DNA of 64,000 nt, from contig JABGXB010000003.1 of the NCBI GenBank assembly GCA_018675975.1, positions 331,821 through 395,820 on the forward strand, in the 5' to 3' direction. The translations under genes and the position numbers were made by a program. Positions 51,258 to 61,116 of this stretch are shown one piece after another (within the stretch, counting starts at the first letter, position 1; every line of letters begins with the position of its first letter). Under the pieces are notes generated by a model. It was given only the letters and a program-made list of their open reading frames with translations. It was not told where the DNA came from and did not search any database. The stretch comes from Candidatus Woesearchaeota archaeon. GTDB taxonomy: Archaea > Nanobdellota > Nanobdellia > Woesearchaeales > JABGXB01.

Positions 51258-51992
51258 TTAAAACATATTATCTATTGACTCATCAGAATCATTCTGTGAA
51301 AAAATATCATCATTTTTATTTTTGACTTCTTTCTTTTTAACTGGTTTATTATCATCAACTTTTTTCACAGATTTAATTTCAGATTTTGTAGAAGAATTTT
51401 TAATTTGAGAAAGTTCCTTTGTAATTCTATCTAAAGAATGCATATTATCAATAAAACCTGGTAAAATTTTTTCAAAAACAGTTGTTAATGCCTTTAAATC
51501 CACACCAACATTTTTTACAGCAGATTCACTATCATGCATTCTATCAGTTAAAGCATTATGAATTTTTTCAAAATCATGTTGAACCACATTTAAATCATTT
51601 TCAATTTTATTAATTTTAATTTCCATCGATTCCTTCCATGTAATAATTTTATTAACATTATCCAAAAGTGCCTTCCATTTTTCTTCAATAATAGCTTCTG
51701 CAATTTGTGAAATTTGAATTGAAGAATTTTGATAAACATTTTGCTGTCTCTGTTGCATCGGAGGCGGCATATTTGGAGCTCCTGAAGGGGGGACATTTGG
51801 TGGCATACTGCCCATATTCATATTCGGTTGATTAACCATATTACCTACCTGTTCATTTAATTCTATTCGTCTTAAAGCCTCACTTATTTGTTCAGGCTTA
51901 AAACCTTGTTTCATTAACATTTGAAATATAACTTGATTTTCAAGTCCTTGTTTTTTTAACTTAATCAGCTGCTCAATTGGTAAATTATTCAT
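51258..51992 (-). CDS. Coiled-coil protein with Pro/Met-rich linker (archaellum/pilus accessory-like)
   Basis: N-terminal helical hairpin, MPPNVPPSGAPNMPPPMQQRQ linker, central coiled coil; adjacent to the pilus ATPase. Confidence 0.6.
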   Translation of the reverse strand: MNNLPIEQLIKLKKQGLENQVIFQMLMKQGFKPEQISEALRRIELNEQVGNMVNQPNMNMGSMPPNVPPSGAPNMPPPMQQRQQNVYQNSSIQISQIAEAIIEEKWKALLDNVNKIITWKESMEIKINKIENDLNVVQHDFEKIHNALTDRMHDSESAVKNVGVDLKALTTVFEKILPGFIDNMHSLDRITKELSQIKNSSTKSEIKSVKKVDDNKPVKKKEVKNKNDDIFSQNDSDESIDNMF

Positions 51993-52377
51993 CCTCTACC
52001 TTTTCTAATCTCGCATTAACAAACATATTATCAAATCTATTATTCATTTCAGACACCGTAACAAAATTTACTGGATTAAAAAACTCCAAATATTTAGTTA
52101 AGTATCTGATTTCATTCTCATCAGCTAATGATTTTAATTCTTTATTTACTAAACTTAATTTATCATTAATATTAATAAATTCTTTTTTAATTGAAATCAT
52201 CTCCATTTCAACAGATTTCAATTCATTTGATATAGATTTTTTATGTAAAATTTGATTTTGTTCAATAACAAGTGATTTTTTACGTAAATTACTATATCTC
52301 TCCTCCAAAATACGAATTCTTCTAAGTAAAGAAACCATATCTGTCGGATTCGAATCTAAACTAATTTTATTATCCAT
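51985..52377 (-). CDS. Coiled-coil protein, possibly FlaC/E-like
   Basis: Coiled coil then LTKYLEFFNPVNFVTVSEMNNRFDNMF; overlaps 51258..51992. Confidence 0.5.
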   Translation of the reverse strand: MDNKISLDSNPTDMVSLLRRIRILEERYSNLRKKSLVIEQNQILHKKSISNELKSVEMEMISIKKEFININDKLSLVNKELKSLADENEIRYLTKYLEFFNPVNFVTVSEMNNRFDNMFVNARLEKVEDE

Positions 52378-52498
52378 AGATAAAAATTAGAAAATCATGT
52401 TTATAAAACTTACTCGAGAAATATAATAAAATTAACAAAATAACATTAAATTTATTAAGCGACAAAAATAAAATACTTTAGGGGTGAGTATAGTCTAA

Positions 52499-54826
52499 AT
52501 GGCCGACTTTAATTTTGATATTAATAAAGCATCAAATAAAATTCAAAAAGTAAATAACTATCCTTTTGAAATTATAAGAGAAGGTGAAGAAGTAATAGTT
52601 AGAATAGATTATGAAAAAGCACCCTTTACTCCATCAATTGAAGATTCTTCTGACTGCATGGCAAATGTAATAGAAATATTAGCAGGAGTTAAAAATGCCA
52701 CAAAAATTTTATTTTTTCAAAAAAGAGATTATGAATATGATTATCAAACGGTACATTATTTAACACAGGTAGCTAGTGTACACAATAATATTCAAAAAAA
52801 TAAAGAATTATTTTCATATAATAATTTAGGACAAAAAAAAGAAGCAAGTGATTTTTATAATCAATGGTTTTACAATATTCAAAAAATAATTAATTCCAAA
52901 ATAAAATCTGATCCAGTTGGAGCATATGTAGAATTAATTAGATTATTAAGACAAGAAGAAACAATATATGTAAACAGAATTGGAATTAGAAATACAATAT
53001 TTAATCAAAATTACAAATATTTACTAAATTATATAAAAAAAGAATTAGAAAAAACAGATCTAATTCAAAGTTGTCAAAAAAAATTAGCAGGATATGATCC
53101 AAAATCCAGAACGTTCTATAGAGAAATATTCAAACCAACCATCAAACCAGATTTTATGTTCTCAAAATTAATGGGAAATTATCCAAAAGATGGAATTGAA
53201 GTTGAAAATTATATAATTGATAAAAATATTGATGTAAGTATATTTCAATTTGAAGATTCTATAAAATATTTATATCATATCACACCACCTGAATTCAAAT
53301 TAGATGAAGATAAATATGACTTATTAGATGTTGCTAGAAAAATAATGGCCGAACACAAACCAACAAAAGATGATTTTGTTCAACCCGAAAGATTAAGAGA
53401 AGTATTTAGCAATATTGGAATGGACTTAATAGAAGAACTTGCCAAATATAAAAAAATAAAATTAAAAGAAGGTGAAACAAAATTATTATCAGAAATTCTA
53501 ATAAGATATTCAGTTGGATTTGGACTATTAGAAGTACTATTAAAAGATCCCAATATACAAGATATAGCAGTTAACTCACCACTTGGAAATTTACCAATAT
53601 TTCTTGTACATTCAAAATTTGATGAATGTGAAACCAATATAATCCCAATGAAAAATGAAGCAGATAATTGGGCCTCCAAATTAAGAATGATTTCTGGAAG
53701 ACCATTAGATGAATCAAATCCAATTTTAGATACTGAATTAGAATTACCAGGAGTTAGTACAAGAGTTTCAGTAATATCACAACCGATTGACCCAACTGGA
53801 CTAGCCTTTTCATTAAGAAAGCATAGACCAAAACCTTGGACATTACCACTATTTGTAGAAAATGGAATGCTTACCTCTCTCGCAGCAGGATTTTTGAGTT
53901 TTTGTATTGATGGAACTAGATCAATGTTTATATGCGGAACAAGAGGATCAGGTAAAACAAGTTTACTAAATTCAATTATAACAGAAATGACAAGAAGAAA
54001 TAGAATTATTACAATTGAAGATACATTAGAACTCCCATTCACATCTTATAGAAAATTAGGTTATAATATAGTTCAAATGAAAGTAAGTAGTGCACTCTCA
54101 CAAAATAAAGGAGGAGAATTTACTGCAACTGAAGGTATAAGATCAACATTAAGACTTGGAGATTCATCATTAATTGTAGGTGAAGTTAGAAGTAAAGAAG
54201 CTGTAGCACTTTTTGAAGCAATGAGAGTTGGTGCAGGTGCAAATGTAACTGCAGGAACATTTCACGCAGATAATCCATTTGGTGTATTTGACAGAGTTGT
54301 AAATGCATTAAAAATTCCCCCAAGTTCATTTAAAGCATTAGATTTAATTGTAATAGCAAATCCAATTAAAAGTGCTGATGGTATGAAAAAAGTAAGAAGA
54401 GTTACACAAATAACAGAAGTAAGAAAAGATTGGTATTCAGATCCACTAAAAGAAGGAGGATTTGTAGATTTGTTCAAATATGATTCTAAATTAGATAAAT
54501 TAATTCCAACTGATGATTTATTAAATGGAAATAGTGAAATTTTAAAAACAATTGCAAGTAAAATAAGTGATTTTGTTGGTAATTGGGATTTAATGTGGGA
54601 AAATATTCAATTAAGATCTAAAACCAAAGAAACACTTGTAAATTACTCAAAAAAAATAAATGACAAATCAATTCTTGAAGCAGATTTTGTAATAGAATCT
54701 AATGATAAATTACACAAAGTCATTCAAGAAGTGAAATTAAAAAAAGGAATTATTGATTCCGAATTAGTTTTTGTAACGTGGGAAAATTGGCTAAGAAAAA
54801 AAATAAGATTAAAATATATTAAATAA
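52499..54826 (+). CDS. Type II/IV secretion system ATPase (archaellum/pilus assembly, FlaI/TadA-like)
   Basis: FICGTRGSGKTSLLNSII (Walker A), RIITIEDTLELPF, SLIVGEVRSKEAVALFEAMRVGAGANVTAGTFHAD. Confidence 0.93.
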   Translation: MADFNFDINKASNKIQKVNNYPFEIIREGEEVIVRIDYEKAPFTPSIEDSSDCMANVIEILAGVKNATKILFFQKRDYEYDYQTVHYLTQVASVHNNIQKNKELFSYNNLGQKKEASDFYNQWFYNIQKIINSKIKSDPVGAYVELIRLLRQEETIYVNRIGIRNTIFNQNYKYLLNYIKKELEKTDLIQSCQKKLAGYDPKSRTFYREIFKPTIKPDFMFSKLMGNYPKDGIEVENYIIDKNIDVSIFQFEDSIKYLYHITPPEFKLDEDKYDLLDVARKIMAEHKPTKDDFVQPERLREVFSNIGMDLIEELAKYKKIKLKEGETKLLSEILIRYSVGFGLLEVLLKDPNIQDIAVNSPLGNLPIFLVHSKFDECETNIIPMKNEADNWASKLRMISGRPLDESNPILDTELELPGVSTRVSVISQPIDPTGLAFSLRKHRPKPWTLPLFVENGMLTSLAAGFLSFCIDGTRSMFICGTRGSGKTSLLNSIITEMTRRNRIITIEDTLELPFTSYRKLGYNIVQMKVSSALSQNKGGEFTATEGIRSTLRLGDSSLIVGEVRSKEAVALFEAMRVGAGANVTAGTFHADNPFGVFDRVVNALKIPPSSFKALDLIVIANPIKSADGMKKVRRVTQITEVRKDWYSDPLKEGGFVDLFKYDSKLDKLIPTDDLLNGNSEILKTIASKISDFVGNWDLMWENIQLRSKTKETLVNYSKKINDKSILEADFVIESNDKLHKVIQEVKLKKGIIDSELVFVTWENWLRKKIRLKYIK

Positions 54827-57063
54827 TGGCAGGAATAAGTGTAGAAGAATTAATGCAAAAGTATAAGAGTAAATTAGATTCAAATCTGACAAATGAAGAA
54901 CAAAATCAAAAATCTGAATATATAAAATCAGTTGATTATGAAACATTTAAAAAAGACAACATCCCAAAATCATTTTCATATTATGAAAAAGCATGTAATT
55001 TTGCAAAAAAAATATTACCAATTGGAGTAGATAAAAAAACACAAGAAAAATATGAAAAAGCAATACATACTGCTCACCTAAATTTAGATTCAACAGGAAT
55101 TGTAAGTTTAAGTTTATTAATACCATTTTTAGTATTATTATTAATAATCCCAATTGGATTTCTATTAAATGATATTATATTTTTTACATTTGCAGCATTA
55201 TTATGTGCAAGTGTAATTTATTTTTTATTAAACAAATTAATATTTAACTTAGCCAGAAATTGGAGACAAGAAGCAGGGAATCAAATGGTGCTTTCAGTTT
55301 TTTATATGGTTACATATATGAGACAAAATTCTAATTTTGAAAATGCATTATATTTTGCAGCAACACATATTGAAGGACCATTAGCACTAGATTTTAAAAA
55401 AATTATATGGGATGTACAAAGTGGAAAATATTTTACTTTAAATCAATCAATGGATGCATATTTAGAAACATGGCGTGACTATAATATGGAATTTATTGAA
55501 AGTGTACAATTAATACAATCATCACTTTTAGAAACTGATGAATCTAGAAGAGTTTTAATTTTAGAAAAATCATTATCAGTAATATTAGAAGAAACATATG
55601 AAAAAATGTTACATTACGCTCACGATTTACAAGGACCAATTCAAATTTTAAATATGCTTGGAATTGTTTTACCAATAATGGGATTAGTAATATTACCATT
55701 AGTTGTATCATTTTTTGAAAATGTACAATGGTATTATTTAGCTTTTGGATATAATATTTTAATACCATTTGGAGTTTACATATTAGGAAATAGATTATTT
55801 GAAAAAAGACCAGTTGGTTATGGATCACAAGATTATTCTAAATATTTAGATGCAACCCCAGACAAAGTTTCATTTTTAAAAATATTTAAAAATATTTCAT
55901 TAGTTGGAATATGTGTATTTGTTTTATTTTCAGGAATAATTTTTACATTAATGCCACAAATAATTCATACAACAACATTAGTTGGTGCACAAGATCCTGA
56001 CACAGGAGTTGAAGGCGTAACAATTTGGAGAAATGAATTTGGAGAAGTAGAAAATGATGACATTGAATTATATCCCTCCAATAATATAAAAAAAACAGGT
56101 ATTTATTTATTAGAATATAAATCATCCACATCAACACCACCAAAATTAGTAGGGCCATATGGACTCGGTGCAAGCATATTCTCATTTGGATTACCAATTG
56201 GTTTAGCATTAGCAATTGGAATATTTTTTTATTTTAAAACAAGATATGTTGTAAAAATTAGAGATAATGCAAAAGTAGTTGAAAAAGAATTTTCATCAGC
56301 ATTATTCCAATTAGGAAATAGATTAGGAGATGGAATTCCACTAGAAATTGCATTTGCAAAAGTTTCCAATAATATGCGCGGGACTATAAGTGGAAAACTA
56401 TTTCAAACAATTGCAACTAATGCAAGTGTCAGAGGACAAGATATAAAAACAGCAATATTTGATAGAAAAACAGGAGCAATCAAAGAATTTCCATCTAATA
56501 TAATTGAATCAAGTCTAAAAGTATTAGTTGAATCAGTAAGAAAAGGACCAAAAATTGCATCAATTGCCATAATGAATATATCTACATATATTAAAGAAAT
56601 ACATAAAGTTCATGAAAGGCTAAGAGATTTATTAACAGAAGTAATTTCAGGAATGAAAAGTCAAACAAAATTCTTAGCCCCAGTTATCGCATCCATAGTA
56701 GTTGGAATAACTTCAATGATTAATGCAATCATTTCACAATTAAATAATTCATTTCAAGAATTTAAAGGAGAAGGAACTAGTTCATTTGGTGCCGCAGGAC
56801 AAGGAGATGCAATTAGTACATTCATTAAAGATGGACTCCCAACCTATTATTTTCAAGTTATCGTAGGAATATATGTAGTTCAATTAATTTTCATTTTATC
56901 AGACATAATAAGCCAAATTGAAGACGGTAGTGATACGATATCACGCCAATATAATATTGGACAGAATTTAATAAAAGGTGGAATAACCTATACAGTATTG
57001 TCTTCTACTATGATAATTATATTTAATATTGTAGCAATTATAGTTATATCCCAAGTTGGATAG
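54826..57063 (+). CDS. Type II secretion F / FlaJ/TadC-like polytopic membrane protein
   Basis: Two similar membrane halves; overlaps the ATPase stop (TAATG); GDGIPLEIAFAKVSNNM. Confidence 0.88.
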   Translation: MAGISVEELMQKYKSKLDSNLTNEEQNQKSEYIKSVDYETFKKDNIPKSFSYYEKACNFAKKILPIGVDKKTQEKYEKAIHTAHLNLDSTGIVSLSLLIPFLVLLLIIPIGFLLNDIIFFTFAALLCASVIYFLLNKLIFNLARNWRQEAGNQMVLSVFYMVTYMRQNSNFENALYFAATHIEGPLALDFKKIIWDVQSGKYFTLNQSMDAYLETWRDYNMEFIESVQLIQSSLLETDESRRVLILEKSLSVILEETYEKMLHYAHDLQGPIQILNMLGIVLPIMGLVILPLVVSFFENVQWYYLAFGYNILIPFGVYILGNRLFEKRPVGYGSQDYSKYLDATPDKVSFLKIFKNISLVGICVFVLFSGIIFTLMPQIIHTTTLVGAQDPDTGVEGVTIWRNEFGEVENDDIELYPSNNIKKTGIYLLEYKSSTSTPPKLVGPYGLGASIFSFGLPIGLALAIGIFFYFKTRYVVKIRDNAKVVEKEFSSALFQLGNRLGDGIPLEIAFAKVSNNMRGTISGKLFQTIATNASVRGQDIKTAIFDRKTGAIKEFPSNIIESSLKVLVESVRKGPKIASIAIMNISTYIKEIHKVHERLRDLLTEVISGMKSQTKFLAPVIASIVVGITSMINAIISQLNNSFQEFKGEGTSSFGAAGQGDAISTFIKDGLPTYYFQVIVGIYVVQLIFILSDIISQIEDGSDTISRQYNIGQNLIKGGITYTVLSSTMIIIFNIVAIIVISQVG

Positions 57064-57546
57064 CTAAAGAAAACGGTCAGATTTTTTTTTTTTTTTTGGT
57101 TTTTTAGGATTTTTATTTCTCTGTTTCATTGAAACTAAAACATCATCATATTTTATTATATTTGCCTTTAATTTTTCTAACTCTTTTAATGCACTTTTAA
57201 CTATTATTTCTTTAATTACTTTTACTTCTTTTTTTGAAATAAATTCCTCTTTTAATAATCGATCATCATTAACAAAGTTAGTTTCTTCTACAATATAAAT
57301 AGAAGCTACATTATCTAAAAGTTTTAATTTACCTTTTTCTAATTCATCAATATAAAATTCTTTTTCTTTAGTTTTAGTATTACAATGATAACCAACAGCA
57401 ATATCATTACCAGTTCCATAAGCCATTGAAAGTGCAAACATAATATCATTAGTTGCAAAAACAGCTTTTTCACCATCCATTGCATTATGTGAAAATGGTT
57501 TTAATACTTTTAAACCAGAGATTTTAGATACATGATATAATACCAC
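57064..57546 (-). CDS. Hypothetical protein, possible ADP-ribosyltransferase-like fold
   Basis: LYHVSKISGLKVLKP...KAVFATNDIMFALSMAYGTG layout; assignment tentative. Confidence 0.5.
   Translation of the reverse strand: MVLYHVSKISGLKVLKPFSHNAMDGEKAVFATNDIMFALSMAYGTGNDIAVGYHCNTKTKEKEFYIDELEKGKLKLLDNVASIYIVEETNFVNDDRLLKEEFISKKEVKVIKEIIVKSALKELEKLKANIIKYDDVLVSMKQRNKNPKKPKKKKKSDRFL
57082..57097 (+). repeat. Homopolymer T16 tract (A16 in the coding strand of 57064..57546)
   Basis: Sixteen consecutive T in the plus strand. Confidence 0.9.
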
Positions 57547-57597
57547 ATAATAAAAAGAAGTTTAATACTTATAAAAATATAATAAAAAATAAAAAAA

Positions 57598-57671
57598 TGG
57601 GTCCTCTGGGATTTGAACCCAGGACACACCGGTCTTCAGCCGGACGCTCTGCCAGTCTGAGCTAAGGACCC
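57598..57671 (-). tRNA. tRNA-Phe (anticodon GAA)
   Basis: Reverse complement GGGTCCTTAGCTCAGACTGGCAGAGCGTCCGGCTGAAGACCGGTGTGTCCTGGGTTCAAATCCCAGAGGACCCA; 7-bp acceptor, anticodon loop CTGAAGA, T-loop TTCAAAT; no encoded CCA; followed by T-run. Confidence 0.97.
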
Positions 57672-57750
57672 AATAAAACACAAAAATATAATTAGTTTAT
57701 AAAATTTATTGGCTTAAAAGTAATAAAAAATAATTAAAAAAAATTAAAAA

Positions 57751-58317
57751 TTAACGCCATACTAAATAAGGTAGAAAACTATTTTGAACAAAATTACTAT
57801 TATCAAAATCTCTTAAACTTTTGTCTAATGCTAATTTTGCATTATTAGTTCCATAAAAACTAGTTAAAAAGCAATTAGAATTTCCATTTATAGTTTCTAA
57901 AAATTTCACTTTATAATCCAACTGCTCCCTTGAAGGAGTTCCACAAATAATATTTACAAAATCATCTTTTTTTATCATCTTACATAAATGATTTATATGT
58001 TCATCAATTTGACTAAGATCATTATTTGCAGAAAAACCCATATATTTTAAACGCCTAGTCATAGATTCAAATTCAATACCCTTTTGAGCATAATCAGTTA
58101 ATAAAAAAATTTCATCAACCATATCTTCATCTAATAAACTTATAGTAGTAACTTTTTTAGGATTATATTGTTTAATTTTCCACCAAAGTCCATTACCCTT
58201 TATATTTGATTCAAACATCATATACAATTTTTTAAATTCACATATTGACGTAAAATCAACTCCTTCAAAAATACCACATTCTTTACTAGTTTCTATTCTT
58301 CCTTCATATTTTTCCAT
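57751..58317 (-). CDS. Hypothetical protein
   Basis: ORF with coding composition; no family recognised. Confidence 0.55.
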   Translation of the reverse strand: MEKYEGRIETSKECGIFEGVDFTSICEFKKLYMMFESNIKGNGLWWKIKQYNPKKVTTISLLDEDMVDEIFLLTDYAQKGIEFESMTRRLKYMGFSANNDLSQIDEHINHLCKMIKKDDFVNIICGTPSREQLDYKVKFLETINGNSNCFLTSFYGTNNAKLALDKSLRDFDNSNFVQNSFLPYLVWR

Positions 58318-58384
58318 AATATCACTTAAAAGAATAAAACAAAAAGTTTATATAAAATCTAACTACTATAAAAATTAGTAGCAA

Positions 58385-59140
58385 ATGGAACAATTAATTG
58401 AATCATTAAAATCTGCAGGGTTAAATAATAGAGAAGCTATTACTTATTTAGATTTACAAGAATATGGAGAAAGTCAAACTGGTAATATTTGTAAAAGAAC
58501 TAAAATTCCAAGTTCACAAATATATACAATATTAAATAATTTATTAGAAAAAGGACTTGTGAATTATAAAATAATAAATAATATTAAAATGTATAGAGCT
58601 TCAAATCCAGATACATTAGCAATATTATTTGAAGAAAAAGAAAATAGAATTGAAGAAGAAAAAAATAAATTATTAAATTTTATATCCAAATTAAAACAAA
58701 AACCAGAAGGAATATCTAAATATAGTGATTATAAATATTTTTATGGAATTCGAGGAATTAAATCTTTATATACAGAAATAATTAATTCATGGAAAAAAGG
58801 AGATGAATATTATATTGCCTCTGCACCATTAGAATCATTTAGTAAACTCGAAGGATTCTTTTTAGAAATAGTCCATAAAAAAAGAATAAAAGATAAAGTA
58901 AAATTAAAAATTCTATTAAATAAAAATAGTAAAAAATGGGGAGATATTAGAAAAAAAATGCCATTAACACAAGTTAAATATTTAGAAAGTGAAACAAAAA
59001 CTGAATACGGTGTTGTAAATGAATATTTTTTTATAATTTCATATGGAAAACAACCATATGGACTTTTAATAAAAGATAAGAACTTTTCAGAAACATATAA
59101 AGCATTATTTGAAATGTTATGGAATAATGCAAAAAAATAA
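58385..59140 (+). CDS. TrmB-family transcriptional regulator
   Basis: N-terminal wHTH (GLNNREAITYLDLQEYGESQTGNICKRTKIPSSQIYTILNNLLEKGLV) followed by PLD-like sensor domain. Confidence 0.87.
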   Translation: MEQLIESLKSAGLNNREAITYLDLQEYGESQTGNICKRTKIPSSQIYTILNNLLEKGLVNYKIINNIKMYRASNPDTLAILFEEKENRIEEEKNKLLNFISKLKQKPEGISKYSDYKYFYGIRGIKSLYTEIINSWKKGDEYYIASAPLESFSKLEGFFLEIVHKKRIKDKVKLKILLNKNSKKWGDIRKKMPLTQVKYLESETKTEYGVVNEYFFIISYGKQPYGLLIKDKNFSETYKALFEMLWNNAKK

Positions 59141-59157
59141 TTAAAAAAAATTAAAAA

Positions 59158-59502
59158 TTAACGCATATCTTCTTCTTGTACTAAATCATCAGATTTACTT
59201 GAATCAGAAGAACTACCAGCTTGTCCTTTTTTTTCAATAGTTAAAATTCCAAACTTTCCTGCACTAATTTGTAATTGATTATTAAATGCACTACACCAGC
59301 CTTTTTCAATTTTAATAACATCGCCAACATTTACTTTGTCAACATCGTCATTCCATAATGTTATTTTAACTGAACCAGTATCATCTTTTCCAGTACAATT
59401 ACATAATCGTCCAGAATGAAACTCTCTTGGTTCCTCTTTTTCAACCACTTCTAATTCTATAAAGTCAATTGGTGCTTTATCTTTCAATTCATTTGTTTTC
59501 AT
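59158..59502 (-). CDS. OB-fold single-stranded nucleic-acid-binding protein (RPA/SSB-like)
   Basis: REFHSGRLCNCTGKDDTGSVKITLWNDDVDKVNVGDVIKIEKGWCSAFNNQLQISAGKFG. Confidence 0.82.
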   Translation of the reverse strand: MKTNELKDKAPIDFIELEVVEKEEPREFHSGRLCNCTGKDDTGSVKITLWNDDVDKVNVGDVIKIEKGWCSAFNNQLQISAGKFGILTIEKKGQAGSSSDSSKSDDLVQEEDMR

Positions 59503-61010
59503 ATTAAATACTCTCCGTAATCTTTAAATGATTTTTTTTTATTAATTAAAAAATCTAAAATTTCTGACATTTTACCTATAGGAATTTTAATTTGACTTTC
59601 ACTATCACGATCTCTTATTGTAATTGAATTTTTTTCAACAGAATCAAAATCAATTGTAATACAAAAAGGAGTCCCAATTTCATCTTGCCTCAAATAACGT
59701 TTTCCAATAGAACCACCTTTATCATAATAACAAATATAATCATTTTTTAACTGACTATAAATTTCCTTTGATAAATTAATAATAGAATCCTTATTCATTA
59801 AAGGAAGTATAGCAATTTTTATTGGTGCAATATCATAGGGTATTTTTAATATATTTTTACCTTCATTTTTATTATTAAAAGTTAAATAATTATCAAGTAA
59901 ACAATATATTGGTCTATCTATACCAAATGCAATTTCAATTATGTGAGGTACAATTTTCTTACCATCATCACACACAGCTTCTAATTTTCTACCACTGTGT
60001 TTTGAATGTTGATTTAAATCATAATTTCCTCTATCATGAATACCACAAACTTCAATCCAACCATGAGTATTTGTAAAAATCTCAATATCCCATGCATCGT
60101 TTGCATAAAATGCTTTTTCATTATCCAAATGTTGACGTAATCTAATTTTATCTGAATCAAATCCAAATGACAAAAATAAATCATAAGCCACATATAATGC
60201 CCAAGCATAAGCTTGACTTTTAATATTATTATTTTTTAAAACAGAATTAATTGTTAATAATGAAACTGCTTTTTTATTAATTTGATCATCTGCAGACCAA
60301 AAAGGTAATTTATTTTTACTAATACTATTAAATTTGTCAAAATTTATTTTATTATTAGCCTCAATAAATAATTGACCTTCTGCTTGAGTAAATTCTCTCA
60401 TTCTTAATAAATGTTGACGAGGTGAAATTTCATTTCTAAATGCCTTACCTATTTGAAATACACCAAATGGTAATTTATTTCTAAAATGTTCTAAATAATT
60501 TAAAAAAGGTAAATATGTAGATGTTGCAGTTTCTGGTCTATTATAAGCCAATTGAGAAACTCCTAATGTTGTTTTCATCATTAAAATATGTCTTTTAATT
60601 TCCAAAATTAATTCTTCACCATTAGGTGCAACAATTTTATTTTTTTTAATAAAATCAATTAATTCATCATCACTCATATTTCCAGCATTCACATCAGGAA
60701 AATTTTCTTCAATTAATTTATCAACTCTAAAATTACTCTTAGAATTTTTTGTTACAATTAATGGATCTGAAAAATTACCAGCATGACCACTTGCAACCCA
60801 AACACTTTCTGGACTAACTATTGGACATTCAACTTCCCAAAAATCTGAAAATGAAAATGTTTTTCTAATTTTTGCTTCAATATTATTTTTTAATAACTTC
60901 CCATTAGGCCCATATTCATAAAAACCAGCTACACCACCATACAGTTCAGGACTAGGTCCCCATACAAACCCCCTAGATGACATATAATTAATTAATTGCT
61001 TTTGTTCCAT
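59499..61010 (-). CDS. glyS: Glycyl-tRNA synthetase
   Basis: SSRGFVWGPSPELYGGVAGFYEYGPNGKLLKNNIE, FQIGKAFRNEISPRQHLLRMREFTQAEGQLF. Confidence 0.97.
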   Translation of the reverse strand: MEQKQLINYMSSRGFVWGPSPELYGGVAGFYEYGPNGKLLKNNIEAKIRKTFSFSDFWEVECPIVSPESVWVASGHAGNFSDPLIVTKNSKSNFRVDKLIEENFPDVNAGNMSDDELIDFIKKNKIVAPNGEELILEIKRHILMMKTTLGVSQLAYNRPETATSTYLPFLNYLEHFRNKLPFGVFQIGKAFRNEISPRQHLLRMREFTQAEGQLFIEANNKINFDKFNSISKNKLPFWSADDQINKKAVSLLTINSVLKNNNIKSQAYAWALYVAYDLFLSFGFDSDKIRLRQHLDNEKAFYANDAWDIEIFTNTHGWIEVCGIHDRGNYDLNQHSKHSGRKLEAVCDDGKKIVPHIIEIAFGIDRPIYCLLDNYLTFNNKNEGKNILKIPYDIAPIKIAILPLMNKDSIINLSKEIYSQLKNDYICYYDKGGSIGKRYLRQDEIGTPFCITIDFDSVEKNSITIRDRDSESQIKIPIGKMSEILDFLINKKKSFKDYGEYLI

Positions 61011-61116
61011 AACAAACCAGAATTGTAAAACATTATAAATTTTTGCAAAAATAAAAGAATTTAGTATTTAAATAAGAGTGACATAAACTTATAAAATAAA
61101 ATTATAAGAAATTAAT

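Noticed and set aside
53380-54042. 220-aa antisense ORF in the secretion ATPase gene
   Set aside because: Fully overlaps a clearly conserved ATPase including Walker A; shadow ORF.
57598-57671. tRNA with apparent UCA (UGA-decoding) anticodon
   Set aside because: Arose from a mis-transcribed reverse complement; the correct loop is CTGAAGA, anticodon GAA (Phe). TGA also functions as a stop here (e.g. at 23562).
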